This document shows, in pieces, positions 16,092 to 23,610 of a DNA stretch of 64,000 bases. The notes under the pieces are model-generated. The model was not told the DNA's origin. It did not search any database and was given only the letters and a program-made list of their open reading frames with translations. Each line of letters starts with the position of its first letter. The stretch's first letter is position 1. The translations under genes were made by a program, and so were the position numbers. Source of the DNA: Anaerolineales bacterium (GTDB taxonomy: Bacteria > Chloroflexota > Anaerolineae > Anaerolineales > Villigracilaceae); NCBI GenBank assembly GCA_016934715.1, contig JAFGSI010000048.1, positions 1-64,000 on the forward strand, read 5' to 3'.

Positions 16092-17375
16092 ATGGAAAAA
16101 TTCATCATCGATGGTGGTATCCCGCTCAAGGGCGAAGTCATGCCGTCCGGCAACAAGAATGCAGCCCTGCCGATCCTGGCAGCTTGCCTGCTGACCGACC
16201 AGCCGGTGACCCTGCACAATGTTCCAGACATCCGGGACGTCAACGACCTGCGGAAACTGATCGCCAGCCTCGGGGTGGAGGTGGACGATCTGGGCGGGGG
16301 TTCCTGGCGCCTGACTGCCCGGACGGTCCGGCCGGGTGACCTCGATCCCGACCTGTGCCGGCGCATCCGGGCATCCATCCTGCTCGCCGGTCCGGTGACG
16401 GCGCGCGTGGGTGGGTTACGGCTGCCGCCCCCGGGCGGGGATGTCATCGGGCGCCGCCGTCTTGACACGCACATCCTGGCTCTGCGAGCCCTCGGCGCCA
16501 ACATCACGTATGATCGCATCTTCGACTTCGGTGCCAGCGGGTTACAGGGGGCGGACATCCTGCTCGACGAGGCCTCGGTGACGGCCACCGAAAATGCCGT
16601 CATGGCGGCCAGCCTGGCCAAGGGAGGTACGATATTGCGCAACGCCGCCTCCGAGCCGCATGTGCAGGAACTCTGTCATCTTTTGAACCGGCTCGGGGCG
16701 CGCATCGACGGGATCGGGTCCAACATGCTGCGGATCGAAGGTGTCGAGCGACTGGGGGGAGGTGAATTCACCGTTGGGGCTGATTACCTGGAGGTGCTCA
16801 GCTTCGTCGGCGCGGCTGTCGTGACGCGCGGCAGCCTGCGCATCCGCAACGCGGGCGTCCAGTACCTGGCGATGATCCGCCAGGTCTTCGAGCGGATCGG
16901 GGTGGTCTGGGAGATCGACGGCGAGGATCTGGTCGTCCCGTCTGAGCAGCCCCTGACGATCACCCACGACCTGGGCGGAGCGATCCCTGAGATCAAGACC
17001 AATGTCTGGCCGGCCTTCCCGACCGACCTGGTCAGCATCGCCATCACCGTTGCCACCCAGTCGCAGGGCGGCATCCTGTTCCATGACTGGATGTATCCAG
17101 GCCGCATGTATTTCATTGATAAACTGGTCGGGATGGGAGCCCAGATCGTCCTGTGTGATCCGCACCGCTGCATCGTCAACGGCCCTACGCAGCTGTACGG
17201 CGAGAAAGTCGAAAGCCCGGATATCCGCGCCGGGATGGCCCTGCTGCTGGCCGCCCTGGCCGCCGAGGGCCGGACCACCATCCGCAATGTCGGCCAGATC
17301 GACCGCGGCTACGAGCGCGTCGATGAGAAGTTGACCGCCCTGGGAGCGAAGATCGAACGGGCCAGGGAACAGTAA
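16092..17375 (+). CDS. murA: UDP-N-acetylglucosamine 1-carboxyvinyltransferase, Cys-to-Asp form
   Basis: Transfers enolpyruvate from PEP to UDP-GlcNAc, the committed step of peptidoglycan synthesis, in the cytosol. The 427-residue product starts at ATG 16092 (AGGAGGAGG just upstream). The PEP and substrate-binding segment SGNKNAALPILAACLL is intact, as is the terminal signature DRGYERVDEKL. The active-site loop reads PPGGDVIG: Asp117 stands where most bacterial MurA have the catalytic Cys (PGGCxIG). The same substitution is known in mycobacterial and chlamydial enzymes and makes them insensitive to fosfomycin, so intrinsic resistance is expected. A hairpin terminator follows. Confidence 0.95.
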   Translation: MEKFIIDGGIPLKGEVMPSGNKNAALPILAACLLTDQPVTLHNVPDIRDVNDLRKLIASLGVEVDDLGGGSWRLTARTVRPGDLDPDLCRRIRASILLAGPVTARVGGLRLPPPGGDVIGRRRLDTHILALRALGANITYDRIFDFGASGLQGADILLDEASVTATENAVMAASLAKGGTILRNAASEPHVQELCHLLNRLGARIDGIGSNMLRIEGVERLGGGEFTVGADYLEVLSFVGAAVVTRGSLRIRNAGVQYLAMIRQVFERIGVVWEIDGEDLVVPSEQPLTITHDLGGAIPEIKTNVWPAFPTDLVSIAITVATQSQGGILFHDWMYPGRMYFIDKLVGMGAQIVLCDPHRCIVNGPTQLYGEKVESPDIRAGMALLLAALAAEGRTTIRNVGQIDRGYERVDEKLTALGAKIERAREQ

Positions 17376-17399
17376 GGATCATTCTGTAGTGAATAATCG

Positions 17400-17429
17400 A
17401 AAGAGGCGCTCGACAAGAGCAGCCTCTTT
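17400..17429. terminator. Hairpin terminator between murA and trxA
   Basis: Stem 17400-17411 pairs with 17417-17429 (12 bp, one bulged A) with a 5-base loop, followed by TTTTAATTT on the plus strand and preceded by an A-rich stretch. It lies between convergent genes and can serve both. Confidence 0.75.
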
Positions 17430-17463
17430 TAATTTCCCTGCCGAAACCGACCCGCGGATGCAC

Positions 17464-17814
17464 TCACTGCTTCTGCTGACTGGTCACCTCGAGGAACTGG
17501 GTCACAGCTTCGCGCAGCATCCGCTCGGGCATCGCCCCAACCTGGCGGTGGACGATCTTGCCATCGAAGACGAACAGCATGGTCGGGATGCCCTGCACAC
17601 CGTACTTCATCGCCCATTCCGGATTCTCGTCGGTGTTCACCTTGGCGACGATCACCTGGCCGGCCATTTCCTTGGCGATCTTATCCAGCATTGGGGCGAC
17701 CATCTTGCAAGGGCCGCACCACGGGGCCCAGAAATCGACGATGACCGGCAGGGGGCTCTGCAGGACGGTCTTTTCGAAGGCGGCATCGGTGACATGGATC
17801 GGTTCGTTGTTCAT
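17464..17814 (-). CDS. trxA: Thioredoxin
   Basis: A 116-residue cytosolic disulfide reductase of normal length. The active site FWAPWCGPCK is intact. The cis-Pro region (GIPTMLFVFDGK) and the conserved Asp before the active-site strand (VIVDFWAPW) are present. A good ribosome site (TGAGGAG) precedes the ATG at 17814. It lies 19 bases downstream of the OsmC-family gene on the same strand, so the two probably form a small redox and stress operon; convergent with murA. Confidence 0.96.
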   Translation of the reverse strand: MNNEPIHVTDAAFEKTVLQSPLPVIVDFWAPWCGPCKMVAPMLDKIAKEMAGQVIVAKVNTDENPEWAMKYGVQGIPTMLFVFDGKIVHRQVGAMPERMLREAVTQFLEVTSQQKQ

Positions 17815-17833
17815 GATTACTCCTCAGGATTGA

Positions 17834-18268
17834 TTAATCGGCTTTCTCGCCGGGTTTGAGAATGCGGTACGAGGAATGGAGCGGCGCGGCTTTACGCATC
17901 ATGATGCTCGCCGAACAATACTTGTCCTCGGACAGTTCGATGGCTTGCTCCACATCTTTGGTCTTGAGATCCTCGCCCCACAGCAAGTACTCGACCTGGA
18001 TCTCGGTGTAGACCATCGGATAGGTGTCGGCCCGGTTGGCGCGCACCCGCACCTGGAAAGCATCCAGTTCGATGCGCTTCTTCTTTAAAATGGAGACGAT
18101 GTCCATCCCGGTGCAGGTGGCCACGCCTACCAGCAGGAGCTGCATTGGGCCGATGCCCGGCGTGTCGCCGATCCTGCCGACCTGGATCGTGGCACCCTCT
18201 TCGTTCTGGGCGGTGAAGCCCAGTTCACCCTGCCAGGATGTGCTGATTTCTGTCCAGCCAGTGCTCAT
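17834..18268 (-). CDS. OsmC/Ohr-family protein
   Basis: A 144-residue protein. ATG 18268 is chosen because GGAGG lies just before it; longer frames run back through the ftsY region. The two conserved cysteines of the peroxidatic OsmC fold are visible, in GVATCTGMDIV and EDKYCSAS, in the usual order. The family reduces organic hydroperoxides with thiol donors; this YhfA-like subgroup is less well studied, so the substrate is open. Co-transcription with trxA fits a thiol-based peroxide role. Confidence 0.85.
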   Translation of the reverse strand: MSTGWTEISTSWQGELGFTAQNEEGATIQVGRIGDTPGIGPMQLLLVGVATCTGMDIVSILKKKRIELDAFQVRVRANRADTYPMVYTEIQVEYLLWGEDLKTKDVEQAIELSEDKYCSASIMMRKAAPLHSSYRILKPGEKAD

Positions 18269-18341
18269 GCTACCTCCATCGGTCCAAAAAAGTATATCAC
18301 GTTTCTTGGATGCGGCAGAACCGGAAAGGTTGCATATCCGG

Positions 18342-18347
18342 TATAAT
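18342..18347 (+). promoter_or_regulatory. -10 box very close to the ftsY start
   Basis: A perfect TATAAT ends 9 bases before the ftsY ATG at 18357. Transcription from it would start at about 18354-18355, giving a leaderless or near-leaderless mRNA, and no Shine-Dalgarno sequence is visible. The -35 region is weak. Confidence 0.5.
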
Positions 18348-18356
18348 CGCTCTGGT

Positions 18357-19265
18357 ATGGCTGAAATCTTTTCCCGCTGGAAGACCGGTCTCGCCCGCAG
18401 CAGCAAGGCTGCCTTTGGACGCCTGGCCGGCCTGCTCGGGGCAACCGAGATCGCCCCCGAGATCTGGGACGACCTGGAAGCCCTGCTCATCCAGGCCGAC
18501 CTGGGGCTCGAGACGACGGCTTCCATCCTGGAAGCCCTGCGCCTCGCGGTCCGGACCCGGGGTTTGACACGCGCCGCCGAGCTGCATTCCGTACTGGAGG
18601 TTGAACTGTGCCGCCGGCTTGACCCGCCGCCAGCGGTTCAATTGCCGGATAGCCCGACGGTGATCCTGCTGGTGGGGGTCAACGGTTCAGGCAAGACCAC
18701 CACCTGCGCCAAGCTGGGTCGCCGCTTCGCCGATGAGGGGCGAAGCGTCCTGTTGGTCGGGGCTGACACCTTTCGGGCCGCAGCCGTGGACCAGTTGCAG
18801 GTCTGGGCCGGGCGGCTCGACCTGCCGGTCATCGCTGGCCAGATGGGCTCCGACCCCGGGGCAGTGGTCTACGATGGCCTGCAGTCGGCGATCGCCCGTG
18901 GGTGCGAGCTGGTCCTGGTCGACACCGCTGGCCGCCTGCATACGCGCTATAACCTTATGGAAGAGTTGAAGAAGGTTCATCGCGTGGCTGGCAAGGCCCT
19001 GCCCGGGGCACCGCATGCTGTCTGGCTGGTGCTGGATGCCACCACCGGGCAGAACGCCCTGGTCCAGGCCCGGGCCTTCAAGGAGGCCGTCGGCGTGACC
19101 GGCCTGATCCTGGCCAAGCTCGATTCATCAGCGCGCGGTGGGATGGCCTTCGCCATCCAGTCTGAGCTCGGCCTGCCGATCCTGTTCGCAGGGCTGGGTG
19201 AGAAAGCGGAAGACCTGACGCCTTTCGACCCGCAGGCCTTTGTGCGCGGAATTCTGGAGGTTTAG
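18357..19265 (+). CDS. ftsY: Signal recognition particle receptor FtsY
   Basis: The SRP receptor GTPase that docks ribosome-SRP complexes at the membrane translocon. The 302-residue protein is a compact form without the long acidic A domain of E. coli. The N domain (about 1-90) is helical. The G domain shows G1 GVNGSGKTTT at 107-116, DTFRAAAVDQL at about 137-147, DTAGR and AKLDSSARGG. The ATG at 18357 comes straight after a TATAAT box and lacks a ribosome site. Divergent from the OsmC-family gene with 88 bases between them. The start fits the family because it precedes the NG core directly. Confidence 0.95.
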   Translation: MAEIFSRWKTGLARSSKAAFGRLAGLLGATEIAPEIWDDLEALLIQADLGLETTASILEALRLAVRTRGLTRAAELHSVLEVELCRRLDPPPAVQLPDSPTVILLVGVNGSGKTTTCAKLGRRFADEGRSVLLVGADTFRAAAVDQLQVWAGRLDLPVIAGQMGSDPGAVVYDGLQSAIARGCELVLVDTAGRLHTRYNLMEELKKVHRVAGKALPGAPHAVWLVLDATTGQNALVQARAFKEAVGVTGLILAKLDSSARGGMAFAIQSELGLPILFAGLGEKAEDLTPFDPQAFVRGILEV

Positions 19266-19700
19266 TCTACGCGGAGATAGCTGCCAAAATCCGCGCCCTG
19301 GAGGAAGCCGCTTCGCCCGTGGGTGGGGATCCGTCCGGTTTCCTTGAAATCTGCCACCCAGACGTGGTATAGTTTGACCCGGAACGCAAAGTGTGCCGTG
19401 GTGACCCTGGAAGCGTTGATGGCCTATCTTCAACCCTCTGGGGCAGGTGCGTTTCGAACGCCTGGCGTTGCTCGCTCCGCAGGTTCGGGTTTCCGGCGAG
19501 AGGGCCCTGCGGATCTTGACTTTTGCCTCGTACACCGATGATCAGAACTCGTTGCGCAAGGACACCGAAGTCGTTCTCCGGACGGGTGCTGTCTGGCGCT
19601 ACCTGCACAGCCACTGGCCTACCACGCATGTATTCAAGCACAGGGCCGGGGTAGAACGCGCTCACCATTCGAAGAAGTAGCCAAGAAAGGAATCTCTCCG
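19266..19700. other. Long spacer between ftsY and prfB with a doubtful short frame
   Basis: 435 bases. A GTG-started frame at 19447-19680 would encode 77 residues (MRFERLALLAPQVRVSGERAL...) ending 20 bases before prfB. It is protein-like in places but has no ribosome site and I recognise no family. Frames before it are broken, so this may be a decayed gene or a leader. No RNA gene was recognised. Confidence 0.35.
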
Positions 19701-20784
19701 ATGCAGGACTTACTTGACCGTTTACAGACCATGGGGGACATATTGCGCCAGCTTCTGGTGCGTCTTTGACCTGGTCACAAAGGAAAGCCAACTTGGCGAA
19801 CTCGATAAACAGATCGCCGCTCCCACTTTCTGGGACAGCCCGTCCCAGGCCCAGCGAACCAGCAAGAACGCCGCCCGGCTGCGGGATGAGATCGACGATT
19901 GGCGTACCTTCGAACGACGGCTGAAGGATGCCGTCGAACTGGCCGGCATGGGCGATGAGTCCCTGCGGGCCGAATTGGAGGTCGAGGTCGAGGCGATCGA
20001 GGCCGACCTGGACAGGCGCGCCTTCACGGCGATGCTTTCCGGCCCTTACGACTCGGACGATGCCCTGCTGGCCATCCACGCCGGGGCGGGCGGGACCGAC
20101 TCGCAGGACTGGGCCGGGATGTTGATGCGCATGTACCTGCGCTGGGCCGAACAGAACGACTACCAGACAGAGGTGCTGGACACGACCGAGGGCGAGGAGG
20201 CCGGCATCAAGTCGGTGACAATCGCCGTGGAGGGCAGGTATGCCTTTGGCTACCTGCGCTCGGAAAAAGGCGTCCATCGTCTGGTGCGCCTGTCGCCCTT
20301 CGATTCGGCCCACCGACGGCATACCTCGTTTGCCCTGGTGGAGGTCCTGCCGCAGGTGGCCTTTGACAGCCCCGAGGTCCAGATCGACCCGGCAGACTTG
20401 AAGATCGATACCTTTAAGTCCTCAGGCGCCGGTGGGCAGAATGTCCAAAAGAATTCCACTGCCATTCGCATCACCCATTTGCCGAGCGGGATCGTGGTCA
20501 TCTGCCAGAACGAGCGTTCGCAGACCCAGAACCGCGAGTTCGCCATGCGCATCCTGCGGGCACGCCTGCTGGAGATCCAGCAGGCCGAGAGGGAGGAGGA
20601 GATCGCCATCCTGCGCGGTGAGTACACCAAGGCCGAGTGGGGCAGCCAGATCCGTTCGTATGTGCTGCATCCCTACCAGATGGTCAAGGACCACCGCACC
20701 GAACACGAGACCGGCAACACGGCTGCCGTGCTGGATGGCGACCTGCATGCTTTTATGGAAGCCTACCTTCGAGAGGCCGATTAA
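19701..20784 (+). CDS. prfB: Peptide chain release factor 2 with programmed +1 frameshift
   Basis: RF2 recognises UGA and UAA stop codons and triggers peptide release. Frame 0 starts at ATG 19701 (AAAGGA upstream) and gives 22 residues (MQDLLDRL...QLLVRL), then an in-frame TGA at 19767-19769. Skipping T19767 places GAC next, and the protein continues DLVTKESQLGELDKQ to the stop at 20784, about 360 residues in all, normal for RF2. The codon-recognition tripeptide SPF is at about 198-200 and the catalytic GGQ at about 244-246. A simple ORF caller would wrongly start this gene at 19714. Expression should be self-limiting: scarce RF2 favours the shift. Confidence 0.95.
19751..19770 (+). promoter_or_regulatory. 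RF2 recoding site (CTT TGA C)
   Basis: The slippery CTT (19764-19766) is followed by TGA and C, the canonical RF2 shift sequence. A weak internal Shine-Dalgarno-like GGTG lies three bases upstream (CTGGTG CGT CTT TGA C). The stop context UGA-C is the weak, shift-promoting form. Confidence 0.9.
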
Positions 20785-20822
20785 GCGAGGCCCGGGAGGC
20801 GGGGTTAGGCGGGCGGTTAGGC

Positions 20823-20850
20823 TTGACGCTGTCCGACTTCATGCTATAAT
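20823..20850 (+). promoter_or_regulatory. Sigma70-type promoter of rpmF
   Basis: TTGACG (20823-20828), a 16-base spacer and TATAAT (20845-20850), about 78 bases before the rpmF start. It lies between the prfB stop and rpmF, so rpmF need not depend on prfB transcription. Confidence 0.65.
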
Positions 20851-20927
20851 CAGCCCGCTCTACTCGAAAACGATCACCTGCTTCCCGCGGGTTTGCCCCG
20901 GGAGAGCAAGCCCAGAAGGAGTACGAA

Positions 20928-21122
20928 ATGCCCCCACATCCGAAGCGTAAACACTCGAAGGGCCGTCGCGATCGCCGCCGCGCCCACGACGCCCTGGAGG
21001 TCGCTGCCCTGGTGGCCTGCACGAACTGCGGCTCGATGATCCTGCCGCATAACGTCTGCCCCAGCTGCGGTTTCTACAAGGGCCGCGAGGTTATCGAGGT
21101 CAAAAAGGAAGACAAGAAGTAG
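20928..21122 (+). CDS. rpmF: 50S ribosomal protein L32
   Basis: A 64-residue protein of the large ribosomal subunit. The basic N-terminus PKRKHSKGRRDRRRAHDA and the zinc-type pair CTNCG...CPSCG are the family hallmarks, so this is the zinc-binding version. AGAAGGAG precedes the ATG. It has its own promoter and a terminator-like hairpin directly after it. fabD follows, echoing the usual link of rpmF with fatty-acid synthesis genes, though plsX and fabH are not here. Confidence 0.95.
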   Translation: MPPHPKRKHSKGRRDRRRAHDALEVAALVACTNCGSMILPHNVCPSCGFYKGREVIEVKKEDKK

Positions 21123-21140
21123 CGTTTCAGAATCGAAGTT

Positions 21141-21176
21141 CGGACGGGCCGTGACGCTTGCGGCCCGTTCGGGTTT
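21141..21176 (+). terminator. Terminator/attenuator between rpmF and fabD
   Basis: Stem 21141-21151 with 21161-21171 (11 bp, one G-T) and a 9-base loop, followed by GGTTTT. It ends only about 9 bases before the fabD ATG, so either termination is partial (an attenuator) or fabD needs readthrough. Confidence 0.7.
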
Positions 21177-21184
21177 TAACCGGC

Positions 21185-22132
21185 ATGACACTCGATCCCA
21201 AAATCAGCGCTTTTCTTTTTCCGGGCCAGGGTTCGCAGACCGTGGGGATGGGCCATGACCTGGCTTCCAGTCATCCGATCGCTCGCCAGACTTTCGCCCA
21301 GGCTGACTCCCTCCTCGGATTCCCGCTTACAAACCTGATGTGGGAAGGACCCGAGGCTGAACTTAACAACACGCTCAACACCCAGCCGGCCTTGTACGTC
21401 CATTCGGTAGCCGCCTTGCGGGTTCTGTCTGCCCTCGTCCCGGACCTGAAACCGGTCGCCGTGGCCGGCCATTCGCTCGGGCAGTTTTCTGCCCTGACGG
21501 CTGCCGGGGCACTGCCGTTCGAGGCTGGACTGCGTCTGGTGCGCCGGCGCGGCGAGCTGATGCAGGCGGCCGGGCAGGCTAATCCCGGCGGCATGGCGGC
21601 CATTCTCGGACTCGACATCCCGACCCTGGAAGACATCTGCGCCCGGGCCAGCACGACTGGCGCGACGGTCCAGGTGGCCAATGACAACTGCCCCGGGCAG
21701 GTGGTTCTGTCGGGGACTCGGGCGGCGGTCGAACGGGCGGTTGTCCTCGCCAAAGAGGCTGGGGCTCGGCGGTCTGTCCAGTTGGCGGTTAGTGTGGCAC
21801 CGCACTCGGCCTTGATGGCCTCCGCCCAGGACGAGTTCGCCGCGGCGGTCGCCGCGGCCGGAATTGAAATCCCGGCTGTGCCGGTGGTCTGCAATGTTTG
21901 CGCCCGACCGCTCGAGTCGGTGGCCGAGATCCGCACCAACCTGGTCGCCCAGTTAACCTCACGTGTGCGCTGGACCGAATCCCTGGAGTGGCTCGGGGCT
22001 CGGGGCGTGACGACCTTCCTCGAGGTTGGCCCCGGGACGGTGCTTGCCGGCCTGGTCCGGCGGACCCTGCCGGATTCGGTCACGCTGCCCTTCGGCGCTC
22101 CGCCGGACTTTGCCGCCGTGGTGGGTGGATAG
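21185..22132 (+). CDS. fabD: Malonyl-CoA:ACP transacylase
   Basis: Loads malonyl groups from CoA onto acyl carrier protein for fatty-acid elongation. The 315-residue length is normal. The substrate-binding FPGQGSQ is at about 12-18, the nucleophile Ser97 lies in GHSLGQ, and the catalytic His is in VAPHSALM. The ATG at 21185 is used because the family start (a few residues before FLFPGQG) matches; no clear ribosome site is present, as the rpmF terminator occupies that position. No other fab gene is in the window. Confidence 0.94.
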   Translation: MTLDPKISAFLFPGQGSQTVGMGHDLASSHPIARQTFAQADSLLGFPLTNLMWEGPEAELNNTLNTQPALYVHSVAALRVLSALVPDLKPVAVAGHSLGQFSALTAAGALPFEAGLRLVRRRGELMQAAGQANPGGMAAILGLDIPTLEDICARASTTGATVQVANDNCPGQVVLSGTRAAVERAVVLAKEAGARRSVQLAVSVAPHSALMASAQDEFAAAVAAAGIEIPAVPVVCNVCARPLESVAEIRTNLVAQLTSRVRWTESLEWLGARGVTTFLEVGPGTVLAGLVRRTLPDSVTLPFGAPPDFAAVVGG

Positions 22133-22318
22133 AGCCGGGCGGTGCAAGCGATCAAGACCGGAGGACTCTGCCGGATGTGCCCTTTTCCCTGCCGGGAGCG
22201 ATCTTTTCTGTTGAGAAATCACCCCAGATGCGTACTATTGTTCACTTGGCCCGGCAGGGGGGATGTAAATTATAATTAGCACCATCCGAGGAGATTACTG
22301 AAAATCCAGCCACGCTAC

Positions 22319-22347
22319 TTGTCTAGTCCATACATTTCGACTAAAAT
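22319..22347 (+). promoter_or_regulatory. Sigma70-type promoter of the aminotransferase-pckA pair
   Basis: TTGTCT (22319-22324), a 17-base spacer and TAAAAT (22342-22347), 30 bases before the aminotransferase start, which also has GGAGAGG just upstream. Confidence 0.55.
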
Positions 22348-22377
22348 ACGGCCCAACCAAAGGATAGGAGAGGCACT

Positions 22378-23610
22378 ATGAGTCTAAGCCAGATCGCAAG
22401 TTCCATTCCCGCCTCGCCAACAGTCGCTTTAAATGAAGAGGCCCGGCTGCTGCGCGAGAAGGGTGAGCCGGTGATCCATCTGGGCATCGGGGAGCCGAAG
22501 AACAAAACCCCCATGAGCGCCATTCTCAGTTCGGCGGCCCGCCTGAGCAGTGGTGATGTCAAGTACGTGCCCACCGACGGCACACCGTCGCTCAAGAAGG
22601 CCATCGTTCGTTACACCGAGGAGAATTATGACCGGGTTGTTGCACCCCTGAACATCATCGTCTCCGATGGGGCCAAGCATTCTCTGTGGAACGTATTGTT
22701 CACGCTCTGCAACCCCCAGGACGAGGTCATCGTCCTGGCGCCGTACTGGGTTTCGTACCCGGAGATGATCCGCATGATCGGGGCCATCCCGGTGATCGTC
22801 ACCCCGGAGGACGGGACCTTTGTCCCGACTTTCGAGGAGATCGAGCGGGTGGTCGGCTCGTATACCAAGGCCATTATCGTCAACAGCCCGAACAACCCCT
22901 CGGGCGTGGTTTATCCCGATGAACTGATCGCCAAGATCGTCGCCTTGTGCGAGAGTCGCGGCCTCTACATGATCTGTGATGACATTTACCACAAGCTCGT
23001 CTTCGATGGCAGGCAGGCCCCCCCGGCCTACAAGTACACCGACCAGGATGTCGAGAATTCCAGGGTCATCGTGGTCAATGGAGTGGCAAAGTTGTACGGC
23101 ATGACCGGGTTCCGGATCGGCTGGGTGGTGGCACCGCGCAAGATGGTTGAGATCATGACCAACGTCCAATCGCAGACAACGACCTGCGTATCACCGGTCA
23201 TGCAGGCCGCCGCAGAGGGAGCTCTGACCGGCATGCAGAGCGTGGTCGAGTCGCTGCGCTTGACCATCCAGAACAGCCGGGATGTGCTGATGCAGGAACT
23301 GCGCAGCTTCACAGATGTGAAGTGTGCCAAACCCGAGGGGACCTTTTATGCGCTGCCTGATTTTCGAGCCTACTGCCGAAACAGTGTGGCCAAAAATTCG
23401 GTCGACCTGTCGCAGTTCCTGCTCAAGAAAGCCCTGGTGGTGACGGTGCCCGGCAAGGAATTTGGCATGGAGGGCCACCTGCGCCTGAGTTATGCCGGCC
23501 CGCTCAAGAATGTGACCGAGGGTGTGGAGCGCATGAAATGGGCCCTGGACCCGAACGCACCCAGCGAATTGTATATTGGTGACCGCAAATTGGTGAGGGA
23601 CTGGCTATGA
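22378..23610 (+). CDS. PLP-dependent aminotransferase, aspartate aminotransferase type
   Basis: A class I aminotransferase of 410 residues, probably interconverting aspartate and oxaloacetate with 2-oxoglutarate/glutamate. Key residues of the fold are visible: NNPSG at 172-176, D201 and Y204 (CDDIYHKL), the PLP lysine K238 in NGVAKLYGMTG, and R246 of FRIGW. A ribosome site (GGAGAGG) precedes the ATG. The stop overlaps the start of pckA (ATGA), which supports oxaloacetate as the shared metabolite. Substrate specificity within class I (Asp, aromatic, Ala) cannot be fixed by motif alone. Confidence 0.88.
   Translation: MSLSQIASSIPASPTVALNEEARLLREKGEPVIHLGIGEPKNKTPMSAILSSAARLSSGDVKYVPTDGTPSLKKAIVRYTEENYDRVVAPLNIIVSDGAKHSLWNVLFTLCNPQDEVIVLAPYWVSYPEMIRMIGAIPVIVTPEDGTFVPTFEEIERVVGSYTKAIIVNSPNNPSGVVYPDELIAKIVALCESRGLYMICDDIYHKLVFDGRQAPPAYKYTDQDVENSRVIVVNGVAKLYGMTGFRIGWVVAPRKMVEIMTNVQSQTTTCVSPVMQAAAEGALTGMQSVVESLRLTIQNSRDVLMQELRSFTDVKCAKPEGTFYALPDFRAYCRNSVAKNSVDLSQFLLKKALVVTVPGKEFGMEGHLRLSYAGPLKNVTEGVERMKWALDPNAPSELYIGDRKLVRDWL

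Noticed and set aside
19714-20784. prfB started at 19714 as a single frame
   Set aside because: The residues before DLVTKES do not resemble RF2, while the frameshifted reading from 19701 fits the family and the known recoding site.
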